Assembly (NCBI GenBank): GCA_934045075.1 | Contig: OW203726.1 | Location: 24,853,693 to 24,917,692, forward strand | Length of the DNA: 64,000 nucleotides | Direction: 5' to 3' | DNA from: Yponomeuta sedellus | Taxonomy: Eukaryota > Arthropoda > Insecta > Lepidoptera > Yponomeutidae | Shown here: piece after piece, positions 51,762 through 62,190 of the stretch | Layout: every line of letters begins with the position of its first letter | Numbering within the stretch: position 1 is the stretch's first letter | Notes under the pieces: model-generated | Databases searched by the model: none | Seen by the model: only the letters and a program-made list of their open reading frames with translations | What the model was told of the DNA's origin: nothing | Made by a program: the position numbers and the translations under genes

Positions 51762-53478
51762 TTGAAGATCGAAGGTAAGTTAGTTAATTCGAAGAAGGAC
51801 ATAGCAGAAATATTTCAAACTTTTTTTAAAAACATGCCACTGCATATAACGGCTAGCTTAAATTCTTCCTCCCAACTAGCCGATACCTTACTTTTGGAAA
51901 GTACAAATCCATGTAAAGTTGACTTCCAATTCTCCCATATAACTACCTTAACTATTGTCAAAACATTTAAAGAGTTAAACTTAAAAAAGACTGAAGATTT
52001 GTGGGGGTTATCGGTTAAATTAATATCCACTATAATCAATATTCTAGCACCTTACCTTGCTTTGATTTTTAATAAATGTGTTGACCAGGGAACCTTTCCT
52101 AATCTATTAAAGTTAAGTAAAATCGTACCCTTGTTTAAATCTGGTGATAGTGAAGATCCAAATATTTCAGACCTATAGCAATACTGCCGGTGCTAAGTAA
52201 AGTTTTTGAGAAAGTAATATTACATCAATTGCAAACTCATTTTAGTATAAATAAGCTCTTCCATAAGAAACAGTTCGGGTTTACAAAAGGCCGCTCAACG
52301 ACGGAAGCAGGCATAGCGTTAGTAAAGCATATCTTTGAGGCGTGGGAGGAGTCGCAGGATGCCATTGGGGTTTTCTGTGACCTTTCTAAGGCGTTTGACT
52401 GCGTTGACCACGAAACACTTCTCATAAAATTGCACCGATATGGTTTAAGTAATAAATCACTAAGTCTTCTTCGATCTTACTTAACAGACAGAACTGTAAA
52501 GGTTGATATTAATAGAGTTAAATCCTCGGGTTCTGATGTAAAATTAGGAGTCCCTCAAGGTTCTATACTGGGTCCGTTCCTTTTTTTGGTATATATAAAT
52601 GATTTGCCCTACCTAGTAGAAAAGCTTTCGCAGATAGTGTTGTTTGCAGATAATACTTCCTTAATTTTTAAAGTAAAGAGAGGTATAAGTAATGTAGACG
52701 ATGTAAACAATGCTTTATCTACTATTCTAAACTGGTTCACTATAAACAATCTGATGCTAAATGCAAAAAAGACAAAATGCATCAAATTCTCACTACCCAA
52801 TGTTAAAAATGTTGACACGAGTTTAAAAATATCTGGTGAGAGGCTAGAGCTGGTAGAGTCCACGCTTTTTTTAGGCATAACGATAGACTCAAAACTGCAA
52901 TGGGGTCAGCATATTGGAAAACTGTCGGGTCGGTTGAGTTCAGCAGCGTTTGCAGTCAGAAAAATTAGACAACTTATAGACGTGTCGACGGCGAGGCTGG
53001 TCTATTTTAGTTATTTTCACAGTGTCATGTCGTATGTTTTGTTATTATGGGGACGGGCAGCAGATATAGAAACCATATTTGTCTTGCAAAAAAGAGCAAT
53101 AAGAGCTATTTACAACTTAAACAGTAGAGAATCGCTAAGGGAGCGTTTTAAAGAAATAGGCATTCTTACACTGGCTTGCCAATATATATTCGATAATATA
53201 ATATAATGTATGTCCGAAAAAATATAACAATGTTTAAATTAAATAGGGACGTTCATAACGTAAACACAAGGAATAGAAACAAGGTTGCTTGTACTAAATC
53301 CCGATTAGCCAAGGTAGGCACATCATTTGTAGGTTACTGCGTTCGTTTTTACAACAAAATTCCAGAACGTGTTCTATGCTTGTCTGAAAATAAATTTAAA
53401 ACTTTCATTAAAAATTCGCTATGTAAAAAGGCATATTATAGAATAGACGACTATATAAACGATCCTAATCCGTGGTAG
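51762..53478 (+). pseudogene. LINE-J reverse transcriptase, 5'-truncated and inactivated
   Basis: Encodes the linker and RT of a non-LTR retrotransposon of the APE-endonuclease group (Jockey/CR1-like by appearance). The pieces are 51762-52178, 52190-53206 and 53206-53478, in three frames. In the middle piece: motif A CDLSKAFDCVDH (residues 63-74), VPQGSILGPFLF (121-132), motif C FADN (152-155), LNAKKTKC and FLGITIDSKLQWG thumb-side motifs. It ends NDPNPW at 53478. Damage seen: a 1-base frameshift at about 52165-52178, another at 53200-53206, and motif C Asp to Asn (codon 52652-52654), which removes a catalytic aspartate. The endonuclease is absent from this strand, so the copy is 5'-truncated near 51760. 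It cannot retrotranspose. Confidence 0.9.
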
Positions 53479-54051
53479 TAAACCAATTCCACCGCGATTT
53501 TATTGTTAAGTATAAGTAAGTATAACATATTTTATAATACAAGTGTGTACAGACGACGTGATTGCATATTAATAACTATATGATACCTTATATAACTGAC
53601 AAAAACTTAACTGCAAGTTTGCTAAAGGTCATTCGAATGGTAGCGTGTTGTTCGGGTCATCTATCTCCCTCTAAAATGGTTGAGACTGATGATGGCTGAG
53701 CACTGCGTTATGCTCGTGAACGAGTGCTGTTCGTGTGTCTGGCCGCAGCACTTATGTTTTCCCCTATTATTGTGAGACATTTGACTAATGCTTTGGCATT
53801 TAGGGTTGTTAATGGCAATCATGAAATCTTATTAGGTTTACATATGGCAACTGATGTATTTGGTTTTAAGATGATTTGAGAAAAGATGGTCAGAGTGGAG
53901 TTTTTTTTTCCGCTGCCTTTTTCTCCACTACAATTACGGCCCGAAGGCGGCGGCTTACACTTTACATTGTACATTGACATTCAGCAAACAGAATGTAAAT
54001 TCTTTACGTTGAAATAAAATTATAAAAAAAAAATTATTTGAATTTGAATTT
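53479..54051 (+). mobile_element. LINE-J 3' UTR and tail
   Basis: Directly follows the RT stop. It contains the blocks found alone at 21419-21740, 40300-40482 and 44890-45200 (ctggccgcagcacttatg, tggtcagagtggag, ccgaaggcggcggctta, gacattcagcaaacagaatg) and ends aaataaaattataaaa..ttatttgaatttgaattt, an A-rich and ttgaa-type tail. The repeated solo 3' ends show that 5' truncation is usual for this family. The end at 54051 abuts minus-strand LINE-J coding sequence. Confidence 0.8.
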
Positions 54052-54503
54052 AAGAAATCTATATTGAAGTCCCCACACACCACTATGCTCTTCGTAGTAC
54101 TGAATAGGCGTTTTAAGGCATCCTCCATAAGTAATTCAAATTCATTATAATTTGATTGTGGCGGCCTATAAACACACATAACTATATACCTATCCAATTC
54201 CACACACGATATCTCAATTAAACGTTCAACAGATAGACTGACAATATCTTTTCTTTCTTTCATTTTCAAACTACTTTTGACAAAAATCATTGAACCTCCT
54301 CTTATTGAGTGTTGTCGGTTAAAAGTGCTTGCTGCTAAATAGTCTTTTAAAGTAAATGACATTTCAGAATGTTTCAGCCAATGTTCTGTTAAACACAAAA
54401 TATCTACATTGAAATCTGCTAAAAATAGTTCAATTAAATTGTCTTTGCCGGAAAAACCCTGTATATTTTGTGCAACTAAATTGATACCTAACTTAGGGTT
54501 TTC
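54052..54503 (-). pseudogene. LINE-J endonuclease, N-terminal part
   Basis: The minus strand from about 54503 reads LGINLVAQNIQGFSGKDNLI and continues with ELFLADFNVDILCLTEHWL; later come VYRPPQSN and CGDFNIDFL. NIQG, TEHW, YRPP and GDFN are the ordered motifs of APE-type endonucleases. The start overlaps the end of ORF1 in another frame, with no separate start codon before the NIQG motif. The domain breaks off right after GDFNIDFL at 54052, where the plus-strand LINE-J tail begins, so the C-terminal third (SDH-type motif) and all RT are missing. Confidence 0.85.
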
Positions 54504-56125
54504 CTTTGTCTGCGATGGCAGTTTAAAGCCATTGACTGTGTGTTTGAGCCCGCTGTTGAATTATTACTAATACTAGTAACACGGTTGTCATTCCTATCAG
54601 GTTGTGTTATAATTCCTATAACCACAGAGTCAAAAATATTGTAAGCTAACAAAGTAGCTAACTTACGTCGACTATTTTTCGTGAGGTACACAGTATCTCG
54701 CGTCAAAAAGTAATTCTTAACAAATTTGTTAAGATCAAAAAATGATATGTCACTATGACGACATGTCAAATGGTGAATGTGTATGTTCAAGCTATGGATG
54801 TCATTATTTTCTTTTGCTGACAGGGACTGAGAATATGGGAAAACGCAAAACACTAATTTTCCCAACCACGGTTGGACATCTTTAGCTTGACCATATAATT
54901 CAAATATATTGTTTATATCAGTCTTTTTAACACCTTGGCTATTTCCTACTAATAAAATGTAGGTTGTGTCGTTCTGTATTGGGCTTTTGAACAGCTCTTT
55001 AACAATGTCAGTAAAACTTGAATGGGGATAGCATTTATTCAGCACATTTTGTGTCAGCCTGTCATTCAACAAAGGACCTAACCCTGCACCTATCTTATCA
55101 GAGAAGATTACAGTCCTCCTTTCTTGTTTTACTGCCGGGCCAGTCATGCTAATGGTGGTTGATTCAGGCTGGCTGTGAGTTATCTCAGTAGTGCTTGGAG
55201 GTAGACGCAACGCAGCTGGACTTGTATCCTCAGTGGGGCCATGCAGTCGTGTGGTGAGGCATGATGTTGATGCTGGTGGCTGATCTTGTAGAATTTTACA
55301 AGATGCACATGAAGAACCCGCTGATATTTTGTTGCTTAGCGACTGAAATCGATCCATGTTACCTTAGGCGGTTAGTTCTGCTGCATATGCCTCCATTTCC
55401 TCTTGTGCCTCAGTGTACTGCTTGCCTAAGTCACTGAGTGATTTCTCTAAACTATGGATGTGGGAGTGAAGATCCTGAATTTTTTCCTCATATTCACTTG
55501 TTATTACTTGATGTTCCATTGTGTTGCCCAGTAGGTCCTTCTGAAGACTAATATTAAGTTTTTTAATACCCATGTACTTCATAATCTGGTTATTGGTTTT
55601 CAAGGCTTTATTGATGCGTTTAATATGTCTTTTTGTACGAATGTACTGTTTTATTTTGTTGGAACCTTGAAGTGGCACTTTGGGTTGGGAGGATTCAGTT
55701 TGTGAGGAAAGACAACTAGTGCTATTGTTGCTTATTAAGTCATTGTACAGACATGATATATTTTCACTTTCTCTGTCGTGGTTTTGTTGATGTAGCACAC
55801 TGAGTTCTTTATGCGCAGAAAGCTGATATTCCAGTAGCTTTATGCGCTAAAGGGCTACTTCGTGGGTATCACGGCACTGATCATATTTATGAACATTTTT
55901 TTGGAGTTCATCCCGTTGTCCACGGAGGTCCTCGCAGATGATGTCCAGTTCAGCAAGATCATTTTTAAGTTTGGTGTTCTTTTCCACAATTCTTTGAACC
56001 TCGAACTCACTCTCCTCCCGCTCGTCTAATAGCTGCTGGCATTGCTGTTTCGTTGCTTGAAGTTCCAGTAGCGCTGTCTTCAAGCGCTGCTCGTTATCAC
56101 GCGCGGTGTTCTTACGCGTCATCAT
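54488..56125 (-). pseudogene. LINE-J ORF1 with coiled-coil N-terminus, two stops
   Basis: A single minus-strand frame from ATG at 56125 to the stop at 54488, about 545 codons, interrupted by TAG at about 55847-55849 and TAA near 55361-55366. The N-terminal 90 residues (ENEQRLKTALLELQATKQQC-like heptads) and about 55500-55380 are rich in E/K/Q/L and look coiled-coil. The C-terminal region (about residues 340-500: TYILLVGNSQGVKKTDIN, FFDLNKFVKNYFLTRDTVYL, TKNSRRKLATLL) recalls the SGNH/GDSL-like esterase fold known from ORF1 of some LINEs, but I cannot confirm it. The first stop (TAG) could be a CAG change. It precedes the endonuclease, the usual ORF1-ORF2 order. Confidence 0.75.
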
Positions 56126-56690
56126 TGTAGTGTGATTACTGAAATGTAACCGGGGAAAAACGTCAGTATTTCCAGAAGAAACACACAGTAGATGCCTTTG
56201 TACAGTTGTGGGATATGCAACTAACTCAGTTATTATGTTTATACGTTAAATTTAATCTAAATCTATTACTTTGATTATACTTTTCAAATAGAGGGTTGAT
56301 CAAGATTAGTGCAAATTTTTCAAATGTTTGCCACTCAAGTATATTGAAACTCGTTCTACTAATTATATTGCGTGTAATTTGTATGTAATAAGAAGTAAAC
56401 ACGTTCAAATGTAATAAATGTCCCATAAGAACAATATACTCCCCTTAAAAATGTTCGTTTCATCCAATGTTTACATCCAGTAACGGTTGTTTGTCGCCGT
56501 TTATCTGTTTCGTCGATCAAGTGAACTACTCAGGTAAACACTTGAATAACACTTGTATGTTTTGATCGTCACTTATTTAACATTTAACACTATTAATACT
56601 TAAATATTACCGGGTTTTACTAATTTAATTTATTAAAATTACAACAGCTGTTTGAAATGACAACTGGTGGCTTGGGTTGCCAGGCGAAAA
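56126..56690. other. presumed LINE-J 5' UTR and flank
   Basis: The sequence upstream of ORF1 (right of 56125) has no other signature. The 5' boundary of the minus LINE-J is unknown. A GC-richer phrase at 56470-56530 could belong to its 5' UTR. Confidence 0.3.
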
Positions 56691-56691
56691 A

Positions 56692-56815
56692 AAAACTGAT
56701 GCCGTGAGTCGCCCATTGGCTCCATTGGTAGAGCGCTGGTACGGATAGCCAGAGGTTGCGGGTTCGAATCCCGGCATGGGTGAAATTTTTAGCCTCTAAA
56801 TAGGTTTTTAAATCT
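56692..56815 (+). mobile_element. SINE-1 copy (head and tail start)
   Basis: tgatgccgtgagtcgcccat, the A box (ggctccattggtagagcg), the B box (gcgggttcgaatcc) and agcctctaaataggttttta. It ends before GCACGGG. An A-run precedes it. No target duplication found. Confidence 0.7.
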
Positions 56816-57684
56816 GTTAAGTTCGTAATCATTTGTAGCGCCATTCCTATTCGCACTTATCCTGTTTTTTATGACAGTGTGTACCTCAGTACTTAAACAT
56901 AACAAAGCGTGACTAATGTTTTAATGTGTCATCTTTGCAAGCGTGTATATGTAAACTTACATAAGATTATATTTCTCAGGAATTTCCTATAAACAATATA
57001 GGGATAAATAAGTCTACAAAAAGTTAAAATTTTGCTGGTGTTCCAAACAAGTTTTTTCAAATATTATCTATTTCAAGACAGAAAGCTTACAAAACATGGT
57101 TCAGATTATTATTTTCGTAAAGATTGTTGCATTATGTCATTATAATTTTATTTAAGCTTGTATTTACTGAGCCCACAATACAAATTTATTCCTAATTTAA
57201 GCTAAGTCTTTACTCATTCTTATGTTAAACATTCCATTGTAATGTACACTATACACAAGTAACACAAGATTTTATGAATAAATTTTATCTTAACCTTTTT
57301 TAATTTATCTTCAGATCAATTACAAGAAAAAAAAAACATTTTATCGTATTCATTGTAAGAATAGGTATAGTACAGATTATTCTGCAAATATTTCATAATA
57401 GCGAGTGTTGCATAATGAAAATGCGTCACAGTATCTACATCAATCTATGCTTCCATGGAGTGACCGCATAGCTAGTTATATCTATCGTTAGCTATCTTTG
57501 GTCACGTTTAATCGAACTATCTCGCGACCGGAAGTCGTATCAGTTAACTGTTTACTGCTGCCTGATTGACAGTTATCTAATAAAGGTTTCCGGTGCCAAA
57601 GGACCAACCATCAACCTACCCATTAAACGTGTTCACGTTTGAAGGCAGTGACCGGAGGCTCTTTGATAGTGTCACCAATTTATT
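56816..57684. other. unannotated interval
   Basis: AT-rich, no family recognised. Confidence 0.35.
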
Positions 57685-57689
57685 TAGGA

Positions 57690-57895
57690 CCGTTTCCGTA
57701 TTGACTAGTCTTTCCTGTGGGCTAGGCCGACTAAGCTGTCAGGATTGTATAGGTGCTGTGCAAGCCTACACTATCACAAAAAAAACCATTGCCCCAGGCA
57801 CTACAGAATCTGAGTGGATCCTTCACCCATCTAGTGCGAGTGATGATACCACTGGACGCTGTATAAATCATCTCATTACGTAGATGTAAAACGCC
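57690..57895 (+). repeat. SINE-2 tail type 3
   Basis: attgactagtctttcctgtg, ggctaggccgactaagctgt, caagcctacactatc, gatcctt cacccatctagtg and gacgctgtataaatcatctc. Body and head are missing. The 96-aa frame over it is accidental. Confidence 0.7.
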
Positions 57896-57984
57896 AATAT
57901 ATTTCCATATCCATGTGTATGTGCATGTTTCTCAATACCTAAAGCACGTCAATTGTAGCGTGTTATTTATTGATATTATTAACA

Positions 57985-58165
57985 TCATCATCAACCGATT
58001 ATGCCCCCACGGAGGGACACTAGTCTTTTCCCTGAGGAAAGTATAGGCCAACGGGGGCCAAGCCCGGATTAGTGGAGGCTTGCAAGACTAGTGGCTGGTC
58101 TTACTGTCAGAAGTTATCAAGCCGCCCTAAGGCCTCTGACATGGCTTAACGACTGCCATCTATTA
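57985..58165 (-). repeat. SINE-4 3' half, degraded
   Basis: atcaaccgattatgccccca, aacgggggccaagcccggat, cttactgtcagaagttatca and aggcctctgacatggcttaa follow the inverse of SINE-4, with the CTGCATCGCAGG block lost. Confidence 0.6.
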
Positions 58166-58184
58166 TGTCATTGATATTATTATA

Positions 58185-58245
58185 GAAATTCTTTATTGTA
58201 TAAAAAAATTACACATGGGCGAGCTTAAACCTACTTACCGTTATC
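58185..58245 (-). repeat. REP-G trace
   Basis: agaaattctttattgtataa and attacacatgggcgagctta resemble the start of REP-G at 48963 and 62635. Confidence 0.35.
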
Positions 58246-58684
58246 TATCAGCTAACCGAAATTTATGTAACTATGTAAGAGTAATTTAAGATATGAAGAC
58301 ACGGACCTCGAGACAAAATATGTATGGTTTTAGAAGACCCGAATCCACTTAATCTGTACCTGTATTGTGTAAACCTAAATACATAAAAATAAAATCATTC
58401 GTAATTCTTTACTCTGGTTTTGCAATAAAGTGCTCGCTATCTGTCTATACATGCCATGCGGTTACACGTGTCAGAATGTGACCATTCTGACTCATCCTTG
58501 GATGTCGTAAGACACTACTAAGGGAAATCCATTAGTTGCAGCAGCACCTCTTTGTACGTTTTAATAGAATGAACCTCTACTACGATCGCCAACCCCCTAG
58601 TTAGTTAGTTTGTCCTGTGGTTTCCGCACTTAGCCTCATCATGAGGCTATGATAGTTGGGCTATTGTACGTAGCAGGGCTGTGA
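58246..58684. other. unannotated, with a SINE-2 tail type 2 trace
   Basis: At about 58625-58680 ccgcacttagcctcatcatg and gttgggctattgtacgtag resemble the inverse of tail type 2. Nothing else. Confidence 0.35.
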
Positions 58685-58686
58685 CA

Positions 58687-58923
58687 TCACTCCAGCCATC
58701 CAATTTCTTTCCAGAAAGCCAGCAGTGCACCAATGTTACTGCTGTCCTCCCGAAGGGATCCCAGCTTTCCGATGGTGGCTGTCCGTCGCACTTCCACGCC
58801 TTCACACTGGATAGTCACGTGGGCGGGTGTTTCATCTTTCTTGAGGCTACCTCGGCACAACGGGCTGTCAGTCAGTCCCATGGTGTGGAAGTGTAAATTC
58901 AGTGTCGCCAACCCCCTTCCCAA
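58687..58923 (-). pseudogene. LINE C-terminal zinc-knuckle remnant
   Basis: The 78-residue minus frame reads LATLNLHFHTMGLTDSPLCR, then KKDETPAHVTIQCEGVEVRR and LLAFWKEIGWLE. MGL.DSP.CR....DET..HV...C is the pattern found after the RT/RNase H part in several insect LINEs. The first Cys of the knuckle pair (usually CRxC) is Ser-Leu here, and no start or upstream RT exists, so it is a fragment. Confidence 0.5.
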
Positions 58924-58959
58924 CAGTGCTTACGGACAAAATCCCTCATAGTAAAGGTG

Positions 58960-59022
58960 ACTTTCTGACGTGCCCTGAGACAGGCCTATGACCAGCAGTG
59001 TACGAATTGACTGATGACATTT
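58960..59022 (+). repeat. LINE-R end, plus strand
   Basis: The plus strand reads RALRQAYDQQCTN then a stop at 58970-59012, matching EAYVQQWT with substitutions. It is the only plus-strand LINE-R end seen here. Confidence 0.5.
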
Positions 59023-60060
59023 ATTAAATTTTTCATTCTCAAATTTATAGTTAAGAACTGACTCCGCAAACCTTGTCTTGCCGTACTAATTAGCCAACGA
59101 CCTATTCTCAGGCCTATCAGTTATACACAAAAAATCATAAATTTTGGTGAAGCTCATGACGAAACAATAAATGATTGATTGGTTGGTTGCTGTTTCGGAG
59201 GAGTTTAATAGCAAACATTGCGATGGTTTTATTTCTGCTGTCTGTCATATAATGCTTGGAATCACATGTTGAGTTCTAGACTATATGCATAAATTCGTAA
59301 TTTCATATAATAATTCATAAAATTATGACAACCTTGTTATTTTGGAATGTGTCAAGAAAGTTATGGAACAAACTCTGTTAGACGTGTTTGAGAAAGTGCG
59401 AATTTAAAAGTATCCCTGTAACCTTTTAATAATAATGAGTCTTAAAGCAATATACAGAAACTGCAGAAGTTATTAATGAGGAATGACATTGAAACGCACA
59501 CATACCCACTCAGTACCCAGTAACTTTAAATGAAGCGACCGTTCCGCTAGTTTTAAAACACCATTTAACGCAATTAAACCGCCTTCCACAAGAAAGTAAC
59601 ATGACAACGTCTTCACGGACATATGACCACAGCCCCGTTAGACAGCCACGGGCAGCCAAAAACAGTGCTTTAGTGAGACTGTAATTACCGAAATGACCAA
59701 AGGCTTACTACGCCGCCGAATATCATCGATCACTACACCTGTAAGTTGTTCGAAGATAACGCCAAATAGCAGCTAGAAATTTTAGCTGAACTTGGACTAT
59801 AAGCTCTCTGACTAAGACCGAAGAGAATTTACGAACAAATTTTGCTGAACTTAGTTTTGGATAGTGAGAATAGAAAAAACAGGGCCAATTAATTCCACCA
59901 CCTGTACTTTCACCTGTGGTTGACTGGTAGAACATCTTATGCATTAAGTTCGCCACATTTCCATTGTATTTTTTTACACATGTGCAATAAACGTATTAAT
60001 AAATAAATAAAATAAAGTTTTCTCGAATAGAAGGTAGCTCGATTGAAAATTTATAAAATT
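59023..60060. other. unannotated interval
   Basis: No family recognised. Near 59925-60010, tgactggtagaacatcttat-gcattaagttcgcc and taaacgtattaataaataaa resemble a LINE 3' UTR end also hinted at 38740-38825 and 61405-61500. Confidence 0.35.
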
Positions 60061-60061
60061 A

Positions 60062-60160
60062 TTCATGCGGCGTGCAAGCATGCAGAATGTTGATGAGGTG
60101 AAAGACATTTGTCAGAATCACAAACGCCAAATCCTGTCTCTGTCTGTCAGTAAGTTTAAA
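60062..60160 (+). pseudogene. LINE-K C-terminal trace
   Basis: The plus strand reads RRASMQNVDEVKDICQNHKR then QILSLSV, matching RRACKQRLMNVDEAKVICRD and LLSAYP of the LINE-K piece at 27640-27945. Confidence 0.5.
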
Positions 60161-60224
60161 AAAATGTGCTAAGTATGCTCAGTGCAGAAAAGCTTACTAA
60201 GAATAAAATCATTTAGACGTCATA

Positions 60225-60440
60225 GGATTATTTAGAAGACAAAGATGTCTGATATTAAATAGTAGAAAATAGTTCATATTAATTGATATTTAGAAAACAA
60301 TTTATTGTATTCAACACATTAATGACTATTATTTTTTAAGTTGAAAACCCTGTTAATTCAGTTAAGACTTTTTTGACATTAATAAACTTGGAGTTTCTGT
60401 ATTAGCTTATTCCTAACATAATCTATTAATTTTACAACAA
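60225..60440 (+). repeat. REP-H copy
   Basis: ggattatttagaagacaaag, atgtctgatattaaatag and accctgttaattcagttaag align with 6935-7040. Diverged. Confidence 0.4.
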
Positions 60441-61058
60441 ATTTCTTGAAGTTCATGAAGTAAAATTATTGGTTTTATATCAAATTTCTGTTTATCCCCA
60501 TTTCTGTGGCACGTGTCTCTTCCTGCATAACAGTTTTGATTTTGTAACGAACACAAATATTTGAATTTAATTAACCGAAAAACTCAACCTTTTCTGAGTG
60601 GATTCTGGGCAGTCTCAAGAGGGATTTCAGCGCGCGTACCAAGAAATCAGAGATAGCAGAGCGGTGTGCGGCGAGCGTGTAAAAGTTATGTTCATGTGAT
60701 TGCGGCGCGTCGCTGCGCAAGCGGGTCGCGCAGGTGAAACACCTACGAGTAGAACTAACTCATTTGTACGAAAAAACTAGAGAAATTACTCGTACTCTAC
60801 CCGTACCAGTCACGGCATAGGATCGCAGCGAATGGAGATCGGTTATAAAGACCCTAAATTCATGCCGAGGGAGGTCAGAATATAGCATAAATACTTGCCA
60901 TATTCTGACCTCCCTGTGTCAGTGCCAGTGCCAGAACGATGGCTGTAAAAGGGCGAAACTACTTTGTGTGATACAGTTAATAAAAATATAGTTAAATGTC
61001 TCTTCATACAGTAAACATAATTAATGGCATGCAGTAACTTCAGTTCTTCTTCTACTCT
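60441..61058. other. mixed interval with a stem-loop
   Basis: A SINE-4 trace at about 60485-60535 (tttatccccatttctgtggc, acgtgtctcttcctgcataa). A GC-richer block at 60620-60740. The stem-loop is listed separately. Confidence 0.35.
60868..60915. repeat. 16-bp perfect stem-loop
   Basis: AGGGAGGTCAGAATAT at 60868-60883 is exactly inverted at 60900-60915, around a 16-base loop. Either strand would fold. It is shorter than a typical insect microRNA precursor stem, and no arm-specific bulges are seen. Confidence 0.8.
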
Positions 61059-61059
61059 T

Positions 61060-61217
61060 CTTCTTCTGGCCATATTATGCAGCCCACTGCTAGACATAGC
61101 CCTCCCCTAATGAGCACCATAGCGCCCTGTCTTCAGCTTGCCGCATCCAGCATCTGCCGGCAATTTTTCTCAGATCGTCATCCCACCTGGTCGGACGGCG
61201 TCTTACACTACGTTTGC
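61060..61217 (-). pseudogene. LINE-R (RTE-like) C-terminal remnant
   Basis: The minus strand from 61217 reads GKRSVRRRPTRWDDDLRKIA, GRCWMRQAEDRALWCSLGEG, YV, then an in-frame TAG, QWAA. RPTRWxDDLRKIAG..W..QAEDR..W.SLGEGYVQQW is the RTE-like C-terminus; the first Gln codon of QQW is TAG. Upstream (to the right), the sequence folds back on itself at 61192-61238. Confidence 0.7.
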
Positions 61218-61238
61218 CGTAGTGTAAGACGCCGTCCG
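61192..61238. repeat. perfect 21-bp hairpin in LINE-R sequence
   Basis: CGGACGGCGTCTTACACTACG (61192-61212, quoted in two parts as cggacggcgtc and ttacactacg) is exactly inverted at 61218-61238 around the loop TTTGC. The left arm is LINE-R coding sequence; the right arm is an inverted copy of it, after which LINE-R-like sequence resumes only loosely. Confidence 0.85.
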
Positions 61239-61832
61239 GTCTCGAGTCGCGGTCTCCGCTCAAGAACACGCTTACGTCAACCGTTGTCGGTCCTTGTAAC
61301 TTCAGTTAACTTCATTCAATTGATTTATTGTTTATGTAAGTTTATTATTGTATATTAATCACCTTTTTTCTGCTCTTTTCTGCACTGCCAGTCTCTTCAA
61401 TACCAAAGGTTTGCTGGAAGAGAATGCTCTTTGCATTAAGCACGCCATTGTACATATACTGGCGTAATTAGTGCAATAAAGAATATAAAATATTAAGTAA
61501 ATTATTTAATGACTGCCTGCCTGCCTCTGTCCGACCGTCCAGAGAAGTAGTACAGACATTCTAAAGGTAAGACCTTTAAAAGGCGCTGTTTTGTGGAACA
61601 TTCTAACCAGTTGAAATTGTCACAGACTATTTATTAATTTTTACTACGGCGGATTTTTGAACAATAAATAAAAAAACAAAAAAGCAGTTTCCATACTACA
61701 AACGTGTTATTCTGCCGTTTTTTTCTGCACTGTCGTAAGAACGGCACGAGTCCGCCTCACACTCAGCGAGTTTTTACAATATAGTCGTCCATATTGCATG
61801 AGATTGAGGCAAATCGATATCGATCGATCGAT
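61239..61832. other. unannotated, with possible LINE 3' UTR trace
   Basis: gtttgctggaagagaatgct-ctttgcattaagcacgcca at 61405-61445 recalls ctggtagaaaatgctcctagcattgagtctgcc at 38740 and tggtagaacatcttatgcattaagttcgcc at 59927, so these three may be ends of one LINE family. Nothing else recognised. Confidence 0.35.
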
Positions 61833-61835
61833 ATC
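61816..61835. repeat. 20-bp perfect palindrome at a SINE-4 end
   Basis: GATATCGATCGATCGATATC is its own reverse complement. It directly abuts the 3' end of the minus SINE-4 at 61833-62190 and may be that element's gatc/atcg-type tail. Confidence 0.8.
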
Positions 61836-62190
61836 AAGTATCAACCAGTGTATGTCCCCACTGCTGGGGCACGAGTCTCTGCCTGCATCGCAGGAAGGTT
61901 AGTCCATACTCCACCACGGGGGCCAAGTCCGGGTTGATGTAGGCTAGTGAGACTGGCGGGCCTTACTGTCAAAAGTTATCAACCCGCCCATAAGGCCTCT
62001 GACATGGCTTAACGACAGCCGGCGCCGACGGCTTTACGTGCCTTGCAAAGCGCTCGGAAAAATGCCACCAGCGGTAGTCGCGGGACGGTCACCTATCCTG
62101 CACCTAACCGCGTCTGTTGTTGCTTAACTCAAGTGGTTCATTCCAATCACTCGGTTCGACTAGGCCACGAACGCTTCCGTGTATAATAAT
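61833..62190 (-). mobile_element. SINE-4 copy, near full length
   Basis: From 3' to 5' on plus: atcaaccagtgtatgtcccc, ctgcatcgcaggaaggttag, acgggggccaagtccgggtt, ttactgtcaaaagttatcaa, gtagtcgcgggacggtcacc, ttgttgcttaactcaagtgg and caatcactcggttcgactag. It ends near cacgaacgcttc. Comparable in completeness to 20175-20527. Confidence 0.75.

Noticed and set aside
51762..56125. Simple twin-priming inversion of one LINE-J insertion
   Set aside because: Twin priming places the inverted 5' part before the sense 3' part with the tail outside; here the tail lies in the middle.
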